This document shows, in pieces, positions 53,672 through 61,257 of a stretch of DNA of 64,000 bases (its first letter is position 1; every line of letters starts with the position of its first letter). Both the position numbers and the translations under genes were made by a program. The DNA comes from Hymenobacter armeniacus (GTDB lineage: Bacteria > Bacteroidota > Bacteroidia > Cytophagales > Hymenobacteraceae), in the NCBI RefSeq assembly GCF_014699055.1, contig NZ_JACXAC010000003.1, positions 248,001 through 312,000 of the forward strand. The letters are read 5' to 3'. The notes under the pieces are model-generated. The model was not told the DNA's origin and did not search any database. It saw only the letters and a program-made list of their open reading frames with translations.

Positions 53672-54796
53672 ATGCTAAAGCGCCTCCACCTTAAGAATTT
53701 CACCGTTTTTGCCGATGCCAACTTTGAGTTTGGGCCGGGGCTGAATGTGTTGGTTGGAACCAATGGAACTGGAAAAAGCCATGTGCTAAAGTTGGGGTAT
53801 TCTATAGAAATAGTGCGTGAGCGTAATAAAAATGAGCCACCTTCAGGAGGTTTTCCTTATGCTCTTGATTTTGCCCTGAGTGAACCGGATTGGCCTCGTC
53901 GCTTATCTTATTTTTTACCAGAAGTATTTCAAACAGCCAGCCGAAAGCAATTAGTGTCTACTCTTTCGTCGCTGCAAACTGCTAATATTGAAGCGGAATT
54001 CGGTGATGGGTTTTCTCAAAATGAGACTGTGCAATTTGAGATAAATGCTTATTTAGATAGCGTGAGCGTAATCAGTGGCGGGGAATTTATTAATGAAAAA
54101 TTAGAAATAGTTGCTCCAGTTTTTATCCCTGCAAAAGAAATACTCACCCTGAGTTGGATGCTTCCAGCTTCAGAACAATTAGTCTTGCCAATAGAACAAA
54201 ACTATTTGCATTTATTAAGGCAACTTCGTCTCTTGCCACTACGAAAAGTCAATTCTGCTCAAGCCATATCAGCTTTGACAAATGTTCTGGGTGGGGAAGT
54301 GAAGGAAGAGGAAGGAAAATATTATCTCATAGCTACCAACGGAAAACGAACAGCTATGAATATGGTGGCTGAAGGACTGCGCAAATTTGGCACGTTACAA
54401 AAATTGCTTGCTAATGGGAGTTTAACTAGCATAACCACCTTGTTTTGGGACGAGCCCGAAGCCAACTTAAATCCTGCATTGCTTCGAAAGCTAGCCGCTA
54501 TTCTAGCTGAATTAGCTCGCCAAGGTTTCCAAATAATACTAGCTACCCACAGTACTGACTTACTAAAAGAGTTTCATATTCTGTCACGGCAGAAAGATGC
54601 TGCGCCACTGCCAATAAAATATTTTGGTTTAAATGCTGAGCCAGGCGAAGCTACGCGAATTGTGACGACTGATAATTTTGAGTTTTTGCCTGACGTGGTG
54701 GCTTTAGCAGAAGAATTGAAGCAGGCCGACGAGTTAGAAGAAATTTTTATCCGCGAAGACCAGGAGTATCATGCCAACAATCGAAGAAAAGAATAA
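53672..54796 (+). CDS. ABC/SMC-like AAA ATPase, putative defence gene
   Basis: A 374-residue ATPase of the AAA_15/AAA_21 type. N-terminal LKRLHLKNFTVFADANFEF, Walker A GTNGTGKS (29-36), a variable insert of about 190 residues, then a signature-like AEGLRKFGTL, Walker B TLFWDEPEANLNP and the switch His in ATHSTDLLKEF. Such ATPases power anti-phage systems (OLD, Gabija, PARIS, AbiL-type) and DNA repair machines. The gene is clearly AT-rich against its neighbours, pointing to horizontal gain. It overlaps the next gene by 26 nt. The ATG at 53672 begins the canonical N-terminus. Confidence 0.88.
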   Translation: MLKRLHLKNFTVFADANFEFGPGLNVLVGTNGTGKSHVLKLGYSIEIVRERNKNEPPSGGFPYALDFALSEPDWPRRLSYFLPEVFQTASRKQLVSTLSSLQTANIEAEFGDGFSQNETVQFEINAYLDSVSVISGGEFINEKLEIVAPVFIPAKEILTLSWMLPASEQLVLPIEQNYLHLLRQLRLLPLRKVNSAQAISALTNVLGGEVKEEEGKYYLIATNGKRTAMNMVAEGLRKFGTLQKLLANGSLTSITTLFWDEPEANLNPALLRKLAAILAELARQGFQIILATHSTDLLKEFHILSRQKDAAPLPIKYFGLNAEPGEATRIVTTDNFEFLPDVVALAEELKQADELEEIFIREDQEYHANNRRKE

Positions 54797-55364
54797 GGCC
54801 GGTAAAGGCTTGGCCTTCGATTTTCCTTCTGATTGGTATGCGGTGAAGTATGACCAAGATGCTGAGCCGAGGTATAATGAGCCGGCTGGTTTCTATCGGA
54901 GCGTTATTCTGAGTGAAGGTGTGCAACAAGTGCGCGGTATGGACATCGTATGCCGACTGCCAGGGCAACCCGTCCGTTTGCAGCTTATCGAAGTAAAAGA
55001 CGAACGTGAACGTGCTCCTGATGCCAACGTGGCCGTTCGCCACGAGGAATTGCGCCAGACAGTACTGCGTAAAACGATGGGCACATTGGCTGGCTTGCTG
55101 CTGGCTGAACGTTTAGGCGATGGTTCTTTGAAACCAATGGCTTGCCTTAGCCGCCAGCCGTTGATAGAAGTGGTGCTGTTTCTGGAGGAGCCGGAACTGC
55201 TTCCGCAGCGTAGCACACCGCTTCGTAAATCGACGGAGAAAGACCGAAAAAATATTCTAGACCAAAAGCTGACGGCGAAATTGCACCAGTGGGGAATTCC
55301 GTTCTTTCTATACGATTTGGATAAGCGTAAGCCAGTCCTTTGGCGAGTGCGCGACCTCGCCTAA
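54771..55364 (+). CDS. Putative PD-(D/E)XK-like partner protein of the ATPase
   Basis: A 197-residue protein with no recognised family. Residues 54-78 read as a possible restriction-fold core: Asp58 in RGMDIV, then a beta-hairpin and Glu74-x-Lys76 in LQLIEVKDERE. A helical region follows (RHEELRQTVLRKTMGTLAGLL), then VVLFLEEPELLPQ and a C-terminal LTAKLHQWGIPFFLYDLDK. The overlapping start indicates coupled translation with the ATPase. Moderately AT-rich. Nuclease activity is inference from the motif and the ATPase partner. Confidence 0.7.
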   Translation: MPTIEEKNKAGKGLAFDFPSDWYAVKYDQDAEPRYNEPAGFYRSVILSEGVQQVRGMDIVCRLPGQPVRLQLIEVKDERERAPDANVAVRHEELRQTVLRKTMGTLAGLLLAERLGDGSLKPMACLSRQPLIEVVLFLEEPELLPQRSTPLRKSTEKDRKNILDQKLTAKLHQWGIPFFLYDLDKRKPVLWRVRDLA

Positions 55365-56191
55365 CTCCCCCGAATCTCATTCTTGATGTGCTCGACGAAC
55401 TGGGCGAATTCGGGTTCGGCTTCCACGTTTTCGTGCCAGGCGAGGCCCATTTCGGCCAGGTTGTATTGGTGCTGGGGGCTGATGGTGGCGCCCGGCACGA
55501 GGGCCCCGGCCGCGTCGTGCTCGTAGCCGAGCAGCCAGAGGCGGTCGGCCAGGGCGGTGGTGGTCACGATGTCGTGCGAGACGATGATGACGGTGTTCAG
55601 CTCGTCCATGGTGGTGACTTCGACGATTATTCGTTTCACTTCGTCAATCATAGCCACGTCGAGGCCGGAGAAGGGCTCATCGAGCAGGATGAGGTGGTCG
55701 GAGCAGAGCAGCTGCTGGGCGATGGCCGCCCGCTGGCGCTGCCCGCCCGAGAGCAGGGCCGGGTACTTGCGCCGGTGCGGGGCCAGGCCGAAGCGTTCGA
55801 GGTAGGCCTCGACGTGCTGGCGGGCGTCGGCGGGGGCGTGCTTGCGCAGGGCGGCCACCAGCAGGTTGTCGTGCAGGGTGCGGTGGTCGAAGAGGGGGTA
55901 GCGCTGCTGCACGAAGCCCACCATGCCGGGCGTCACGGGCTGCTGGGCGAGACCCACTTCCACGGTGCCGGCGCTGGGCGCGATGAGGCCCGCCATGATG
56001 CGGCACAGCACCGACTTGCCGATGCCCGAGCGGCCGTAGAAGCCCACGACCTGGCCCTGGCGCATGTTGGGGCGGGTCACGTCGAGGATTTGGGCGTTGA
56101 TGTCGCGCAACACGGGCTCGCCGTGGAACGACATGGAGATGTTTTCCAGGGTGAGGATGGGGTCTTTGTAGTTGTAGGGGAGGGCAGTCAT
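55361..56191 (-). CDS. ABC transporter ATP-binding protein (taurine/nitrate type)
   Basis: A 276-residue importer ATPase: Walker A GFYGRSGIGKSV, signature ALLSGGQRQRAAIAQQ, Walker B LILLDEPFSGLD and switch His in VSHDIVTT. The C-terminal 50 residues extend past the usual end. Third gene of an importer set with the permease and the substrate-binding protein. The start at 56191 is chosen since the longer frame reads into an inverted repeat. Confidence 0.92.
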   Translation of the reverse strand: MTALPYNYKDPILTLENISMSFHGEPVLRDINAQILDVTRPNMRQGQVVGFYGRSGIGKSVLCRIMAGLIAPSAGTVEVGLAQQPVTPGMVGFVQQRYPLFDHRTLHDNLLVAALRKHAPADARQHVEAYLERFGLAPHRRKYPALLSGGQRQRAAIAQQLLCSDHLILLDEPFSGLDVAMIDEVKRIIVEVTTMDELNTVIIVSHDIVTTTALADRLWLLGYEHDAAGALVPGATISPQHQYNLAEMGLAWHENVEAEPEFAQFVEHIKNEIRGS

Positions 56192-56203
56192 GGTCGTTCT
56201 GGT

Positions 56204-56347
56204 GGGCGCCTCACCCCCCGGCCCCCTCTCCCAAAGGAGAGGGGGTGCCACGGCGGCGCGGGCAAGCTAATTCGGGTTGGAGGGATGACGAGAAGTCGGC
56301 AGGCACCCCCTCTCCTTTGGGAGAGGGGGCCGGGGGGTGAGGCGCCC
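56204..56347. repeat. Intergenic inverted repeat, CTCACCCCCCGGCCCCCTCTCC type, copy 1
   Basis: Left arm GGGCGCCTCACCCCCCGGCC at 56204 is mirrored by GGCCGGGGGGTGAGGCGCCC ending at 56347; internal arms also pair (TCTCCCAAAGGAGAG). Each arm is itself a hairpin. A related element is at 59121. Confidence 0.92.
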
Positions 56348-56348
56348 G

Positions 56349-57125
56349 CTAGGCGGATGTTCCTAAAGAAGAATAAGGAAAAAACACTTTCCGCAGTAGC
56401 ACAAACACGTAGTCTTGCGCCGCGCCGGTGGCCAGGATTACCAGCTGAATGGCCAGTACGCCATCCAAATGCAGGTAGCGGTTCTGCTTGTAGAGCAGCA
56501 GGCCGATGCCGCCCTCGGACTGGTAGAGCGTTTCCACCAGCGTAATCATGGTCCAGATGATGGCGAAGTTTTGGCGCACCACTTCGAGCATTTCATCCAG
56601 CTTGCCCAGCACCACCACCTCGTAGAAGCTGCGCCACTCGCCCATGCCCAGCGTGCGGGCATGGTCCATTTCCTCCTGCGTGGTGGTCAGAATCACGCTC
56701 GTCATGCCCGTGACCAGGTACACCGTGGCGCCGAAAATGAGCACCGAAAGTTTCACCTGGTGGCCGGAGCTCACCATCAGGGCCATGAAGAAGGTGAGGC
56801 CGGTGAGGGTGAGGTAGCGCATCTTGGAGGCCGCGTAGGCGATGGGCCGGAAGAAGGGCAGCGCCGTGAGGTAGGAGATGAGCAGCGCCAGCACCGTGGC
56901 CACGGCCAGCGCCTGTAGGGCCGTGCTCATGCTGGCCCACAGCTCTTGTATGAGGCCCTGCGTGGTGATGAGGTCGCCGAGCGCGCGGACAACTTCGCCC
57001 AGGCTGGGGAAGAGCTGCATAGGGTAAAACAGCCACAGCAGCAGCAGCAGGGCGGCCTGGCCGATGACCATCGTGGTAAACACGAGGCGGGCCGGCTGGG
57101 CGTTAGGGGCGAAAAGGGATTTCAT
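56349..57125 (-). CDS. ABC transporter permease
   Basis: A 258-residue inner-membrane protein with about six helices. The cytoplasmic loop MDHARTLGMGEWRSFYEVV has the EAA-like pattern that docks on the ATPase. It belongs to the binding-protein-dependent (taurine/nitrate/sulfonate) type. Flanked by inverted repeats on both sides; co-directional with the ATPase and binding-protein genes. Confidence 0.9.
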   Translation of the reverse strand: MKSLFAPNAQPARLVFTTMVIGQAALLLLLWLFYPMQLFPSLGEVVRALGDLITTQGLIQELWASMSTALQALAVATVLALLISYLTALPFFRPIAYAASKMRYLTLTGLTFFMALMVSSGHQVKLSVLIFGATVYLVTGMTSVILTTTQEEMDHARTLGMGEWRSFYEVVVLGKLDEMLEVVRQNFAIIWTMITLVETLYQSEGGIGLLLYKQNRYLHLDGVLAIQLVILATGAAQDYVFVLLRKVFFPYSSLGTSA

Positions 57126-57130
57126 GGGGA

Positions 57131-57259
57131 GTACCGCTGACTTTTAGTCGGCGCACGAGCGGAGCGAGTATCCGCGTCTGTGCCGTTGGTAATTGCGCAG
57201 TTGCCCGGCAGGCCCGGGGAACTCGCTTTGCTCGTGCGCCGACTGAAAGTCAGCGGTAC
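57131..57259. repeat. Intergenic inverted repeat, GTACCGCTGACTTTTAGTCG type
   Basis: GTACCGCTGACTTTTAGTCG at 57131 is mirrored by CGACTGAAAGTCAGCGGTAC ending at 57259, and the arms continue inward (GCGCACGAGCGGAGCGAGT). It fills the gap between the permease and binding-protein genes. Confidence 0.9.
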
Positions 57260-57263
57260 GATT

Positions 57264-59042
57264 CTAGTTGCCCAGCACTACTTCCACGCGGCGGTTTTTG
57301 GCTTTGCCGTCGGGGGTGGCGTTGCTGGCTACCGGCTCGGTGGCGCCGTGGGCGTACACCTGCACGCGGCCGGCGGGGAAGGCGCTGCGGCTTTTGGCTT
57401 CGAGCCAGTGTTCCACGGCCATGGCGCGGTCTTCAGAGAGCTGCTGGTTTTTGGCGGGGTCGCCGGTGTTGTCGGTGTGGCCGTGCACGGCCACCTTCAG
57501 GCGGCCGGCCACCACCAGGTCGTTGAAGAGCTGGTTGAGGTCGCGCTCGGCGGCGGGGGTGAAGGTGCTTTGGCCCGATTTGAAGGCGATGTTCCAGGCA
57601 CGCTTGCTCACGCTCTGGCGGATTTCGTCATCGGCGGCAAACTGCTGGTTTTCGGCCGGGGCCACAGTTTTGCCTTTGTATTGGGCCTGTAGCTTTTTGA
57701 GGGGCGTCAAGTCCAGCATCTGGTCGAGGGGCACGTAGCTGGGCAGCTCCTTGGGGTACAGCTTCTTCTGCACGTCGCCGAAGGTTTTGTACACGGCGGC
57801 GTACACGTTGGTGCCGCCTTCGTCGAGGCCAAACAAGCTCAGGTTGTCGCTGAAGTTGAAGGCTTTGCTGCCGCCCAGCTCCACCACGTCGCCGTTGCGG
57901 TCGGCTTCGCTTACGCCCTTGTAGTACTTCAGCCAGTAGGCGCCGGGCTTGTCCTGGTCGCCGTACACGGCGGCCGAAATGTCGGCGGCGCGGGTCAGGG
58001 CTTCGGGGTGGGCTTTCACCTGGTCGCCGGCCACGGCGAAGGCCGTCATCAGGCCCAGCACTTCCTTCGGGTGAGCATCGTACCAGCGCTTGGTAGTCAC
58101 CATGATGTTGGGCATCTGGTTGGAGTAGTCCTTGGTGCTCACAATGTTCACGAGGCCGCCGCGCTGCTTGGCAATATTCACGTCGCCGGGCGTCCAGGTG
58201 GCCACGGCGTCGGCCACCACGTCCACTTTCACGCCGGTGTTTTTGCCGTTCACCACTTTGGTGCGGGCTTCGGGCTTGCCGAGGATGTACTTCTCGGCGG
58301 CCACCAGGAAGTCGCTGGCGGCCATGAAGTTCACGGCTTCGGGGTCGTAGGTGGTTTCGTCGGGGTTCACTTTCAGGCCGTTGTCGGCGCACCACTTCAG
58401 GGCGATGTTCTGGTCGCCGTCGCGCAGGTAGCAGGCAATGGTTTTGCCTAGCGCGGTTTTGGGGTTGTCGAGCCACTCTTTCGGGCCCATCAGCTTGTCT
58501 TCGCCGAAACTCTTACCCACCGAGTAGGGGATAATTTGCAACTGCGTGCCGGTCTTCTGCAGCTCGGCTTGCACGGCCGAGAAAGCCGGCAGGCCGTCGC
58601 CCATGATGCTCACAATCAGGCCGGGCGTGGCGGGGTTGCTTTGCAGGTCCACAGCGTTTTTCACCAGGTCGGCTTGCATCTTGCTCACGTCGTCCTGGCG
58701 CACAATCTGCAGGTCGAGGCCGTTGGCGGCCAGGGCCGAGCCCATGGTGGTGCGCGGGCCGCCGTTGGCCAGCATGCCGGCCATCTGGCTGTTCCAGGCC
58801 ATCACCTCCCACACCACGGGCGTGCCCTTGTCGGCGGGGGCGGTGCCGGGCAGCGGGGCCAGCGGCACCACCACGGTGGCGCGGTTGCCGCCGGTGGCCG
58901 CCGGTAGCTCGATGGAGTTGAGAAGTACCGATTCGGTTTCGGCTTTCTTGAAGATGGCACCGCTGGCAATCAACTTGTTGATGCCGAAGTAAAGAGCCGC
59001 CACAATGAGCAGGCCGATTACGATTTTACCACGTGTTGTCAT
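57264..59042 (-). CDS. ABC substrate-binding protein fused to OmpA domain
   Basis: A 592-residue protein. One N-terminal transmembrane helix (GKIVIGLLIVAALYFGINKLI) acts as an anchor; residues about 60-450 form a periplasmic binding-protein fold (FSAVQAELQKTG, NIMVTTKRWYDAHP) of the NMT1/taurine-like class; residues about 470-592 are an OmpA C-terminal domain (SGQSTFTPAAERDL, VHGHTDNTGDPAKN, NRRVEVVLGN). The OmpA part should bind peptidoglycan, so this protein could tie the importer to the wall. Starts after a repeat at 59121. Confidence 0.88.
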   Translation of the reverse strand: MTTRGKIVIGLLIVAALYFGINKLIASGAIFKKAETESVLLNSIELPAATGGNRATVVVPLAPLPGTAPADKGTPVVWEVMAWNSQMAGMLANGGPRTTMGSALAANGLDLQIVRQDDVSKMQADLVKNAVDLQSNPATPGLIVSIMGDGLPAFSAVQAELQKTGTQLQIIPYSVGKSFGEDKLMGPKEWLDNPKTALGKTIACYLRDGDQNIALKWCADNGLKVNPDETTYDPEAVNFMAASDFLVAAEKYILGKPEARTKVVNGKNTGVKVDVVADAVATWTPGDVNIAKQRGGLVNIVSTKDYSNQMPNIMVTTKRWYDAHPKEVLGLMTAFAVAGDQVKAHPEALTRAADISAAVYGDQDKPGAYWLKYYKGVSEADRNGDVVELGGSKAFNFSDNLSLFGLDEGGTNVYAAVYKTFGDVQKKLYPKELPSYVPLDQMLDLTPLKKLQAQYKGKTVAPAENQQFAADDEIRQSVSKRAWNIAFKSGQSTFTPAAERDLNQLFNDLVVAGRLKVAVHGHTDNTGDPAKNQQLSEDRAMAVEHWLEAKSRSAFPAGRVQVYAHGATEPVASNATPDGKAKNRRVEVVLGN

Positions 59043-59120
59043 TTGAGTAAAGGCAAAGGAGGGGTGAGGCGCCTGTTGAGGCGCGTTGATTTTGGGGTTG
59101 TTGTGGGGGCAGGTGTCGAC

Positions 59121-59217
59121 CTCACCCCCTGACTCCCTCTCCAAAAGAGAGGGGGCACCGGCTATGCGCTGGCGTTAAGCTCCCCCTCTTTTTGGGAGAG
59201 GGGGCCGGGGGGTGAGG
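59121..59217. repeat. Intergenic inverted repeat, CTCACCCCCCGGCCCCCTCTCC type, copy 2
   Basis: CTCACCCCCTGACTCCCTCT at 59121 faces GAGGGGGCCGGGGGGTGAG ending at 59217, with an inner TCTCCAAAAGAGAG hairpin. Slightly diverged from copy 1. Confidence 0.88.
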
Positions 59218-59369
59218 TGCCGGGCGAGCGAGATGCCTCGGCTGTGCTCGGCATGACGTTCGACCGAAGCGGCATGAGGCACCACCGTCACCGGCGCCGG
59301 CTGGCCCAGCAGGCCCACCAGACCGCAGGCCAGCAAAAAGCTAATCAAGCAGGCTAGAATAGGCATCAT
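59175..59369 (-). CDS. Possible small membrane peptide with repeat-derived tail
   Basis: A 64-residue ORF. Its first 23 residues (MMPILACLISFLLACGLVGL) could be a transmembrane helix or lipoprotein signal, and it overlaps the end of the PspA-like gene by 29 nt. The C-terminal residues HLTPRPPLPKRGG are a translation of the inverted repeat at 59121, so the tail is probably not original. Uncertain whether it is a real gene. Confidence 0.3.
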   Translation of the reverse strand: MMPILACLISFLLACGLVGLLGQPAPVTVVPHAASVERHAEHSRGISLARHLTPRPPLPKRGGA

Positions 59370-60336
59370 CGGAGGCTTTTTTGGTGGCGGCGAAAGATTG
59401 TTGGGCTTGCGGTTTTTCGTTGAGCACGGCGTTGAAATCGCCGTTCTGGTACTTGCTGAGCAAGGCCTGGCCCTTCTCGCTCATCACGCCGTTCTGGATG
59501 TCCATCTCCTTCACGAACTCCTGCGAGTAGCGCATGGCCTGCTTGATTTGGCCGAGCTGCTGGGCCATGTCCTGGGCCACGCGGTCGGTGGCCAGGTCGA
59601 AGAAGTACTTCTTGTCGGGGTCGCCGCGCAGGATGTTCATGGCGGCGCGCATGCCGGAGCTGGTGCGCTTCACCAGCTCGTATTCGTCTTTCAAAAGGTT
59701 GACTTTGAACTTGCTGCCATCAATCTGGCGCAGGGCGGCTTTCAGAATCTGGCGCATCACCACGCTCACGTTGGCCGTGGTGGTGGCCATGGGCTGCAGG
59801 CGCTTGTTGTAGTCTTCCAGCTGGGCGGCGCGGCTGGCGTAGCTCTCGGCCATGTCCTTTTCGTTTTGGCGGGTGGCCGAGCTGGCCAGGGCCAGGTACT
59901 CCTTCATCTGGGCGGTGTTGGTGGCCAGCTTGCGCTTCACCAGCTCGTGGGCGCCTTCGATGTTGGTCACTTCGGCGTCCATCTTGCGGGCTTCCTGCTC
60001 GGTGTTTTTGATGTAGTCCTGCATGATGCCGATGGGGTCGGTGTTCACGAAAATCCCCGCCAGCGTGCGCAGCACGCGCTGCCCGGCGTACCAGATGCCG
60101 GCCTGAATGCGCTTGTTCGTGACCAGCAAAAACAGCACGAACAGCGCCCCCAGCCCGATGCCCAGCTTCACGCTGTTGAACACCATGTCGACCAGGAAGG
60201 GCAGAATCACGCCCCAGTAGTACACGGCCGCGCCGGCCAGGCCCAGCAGCACCACGCGGCCGGCCATTTTCTCCGGCTTCTGCCACTTGGGGAGGCCGGT
60301 ATCGGTATCAGAAGTAGTTGTGAGCAACGTGTTCAT
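59341..60336 (-). CDS. PspA-like membrane-anchored coiled-coil protein
   Basis: A 331-residue protein. Two hydrophobic helices (AGRVVLLGLAGAAVYYWGV, VKLGIGLGALFVLFLLVT) precede a long coiled coil from about residue 85 (TDPIGIMQDYIKNTEQEARK, LATNTAQMKEYLALASSAT, SYASRAAQLEDYNKRLQ) that looks like PspA/IM30. PspA-type proteins protect the inner membrane under stress. It is 4 nt downstream of the coiled-coil gene at 60341 and upstream of the ABC importer genes. Confidence 0.8.
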   Translation of the reverse strand: MNTLLTTTSDTDTGLPKWQKPEKMAGRVVLLGLAGAAVYYWGVILPFLVDMVFNSVKLGIGLGALFVLFLLVTNKRIQAGIWYAGQRVLRTLAGIFVNTDPIGIMQDYIKNTEQEARKMDAEVTNIEGAHELVKRKLATNTAQMKEYLALASSATRQNEKDMAESYASRAAQLEDYNKRLQPMATTTANVSVVMRQILKAALRQIDGSKFKVNLLKDEYELVKRTSSGMRAAMNILRGDPDKKYFFDLATDRVAQDMAQQLGQIKQAMRYSQEFVKEMDIQNGVMSEKGQALLSKYQNGDFNAVLNEKPQAQQSFAATKKASDDAYSSLLD

Positions 60337-60340
60337 GGGG

Positions 60341-61039
60341 TTAGGCGTTTGAAGAAGGGGTGGAAGGAGAGGGGTTGAGGAAGTTTTGGGCGGCCTGGCG
60401 GTGGGCCTGCAGCTCGGCCGCGGCCGCGGCGTTGGCCAGCTCGTAGGAGGCCAGCGCGGCCTGCGTTTTCTGCTTCTCGGCCTGCGCCTGCTGCTGGATT
60501 TCGCGCAGCTGCTGGCTTTTCTGCGTGAGCTGCTCCGTGAGGGAGGCCACCTCCGCTTGCAGCTGCGTTTCGCGCTGGTGCAGCAGGGCCAAGGGGCCGG
60601 GCGGGGCTTTGGTGTCCGGGCTTTCGCCCATCTTTTCGCGGTGGCGCTGCAGCACCCGGGCCCGGTCCTCGGCCAGCTTGTGGGCCAGCTGCTCGGCCGA
60701 GGCCAGCAGCGCCGCCTGGTTGGTGCCGGTGAGGGCGGCGAAGGCGTTGAAAGCCGTTTGGTAGAGCAGCGGGCCGGTGAGGCCGCTGCCGGCCATGCTG
60801 TTCACCATCTTGGTGTAGGCCCCGAAGTCCTTGCCGTCGCCGGCCAGCAGGCTGGCGATGTGGTCGAGGTGGCGCTGCTCGGCCTGGGTGACGGCGGGCG
60901 CCGGACCGGCGGCCGGCGGCCCAGCCTGGGCGGGTTGCGCCGCGGCAAGCGGGGCCGGAGCGGGGGCTTGGCGGGCCGCGCCATCGTCTTCGATGAAGAA
61001 ATCCTTCGCGGCTTTGGTGAGGTTATCAAGAATGGCCAT
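60341..61039 (-). CDS. Coiled-coil protein of the PspA/ABC cluster
   Basis: A 232-residue soluble protein. N-terminal MAILDNLTKAAKDFFIEDDG, a Pro/Ala linker (residues 20-58), a helical domain (HLDHIASLLAGDGKDFGAYTK) and a Gln/Glu/Ala coiled coil (about 140-215). No family is recognised; likely a cytoplasmic adaptor of the membrane-stress module. The ATG at 61039 starts the conserved-looking helix; the longer frame from 61075 is not supported. First gene of the row. Confidence 0.7.
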   Translation of the reverse strand: MAILDNLTKAAKDFFIEDDGAARQAPAPAPLAAAQPAQAGPPAAGPAPAVTQAEQRHLDHIASLLAGDGKDFGAYTKMVNSMAGSGLTGPLLYQTAFNAFAALTGTNQAALLASAEQLAHKLAEDRARVLQRHREKMGESPDTKAPPGPLALLHQRETQLQAEVASLTEQLTQKSQQLREIQQQAQAEKQKTQAALASYELANAAAAAELQAHRQAAQNFLNPSPSTPSSNA

Positions 61040-61149
61040 GGTGGCGTGCGTTTGGTGACTCGCACCTACTGCCAATACCAGTGCCGACTCGCCGGGCTTT
61101 TTTGAGAAAAGTAGTCTTATTGTTGATTGACAGAAAGTTAAATAAAAAT

Positions 61150-61178
61150 GCCCTGCCGCGCACGAAGCGCAGCAGGGC
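61150..61178 (-). terminator. Terminator of the LacI-family gene
   Basis: GCCCTGC pairs with GCAGGGC over a GC-rich loop, with ATTTTTATTT after it on the minus strand. An A/T run on the other side may also serve the opposite direction. Confidence 0.75.
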
Positions 61179-61257
61179 TATATTTTTTCAAAATGGAAAG
61201 CCTATTTTTTCAATTCAACAATGCAAAAGGCGCCGCACAGCTTGGGGCGCCACTTGC

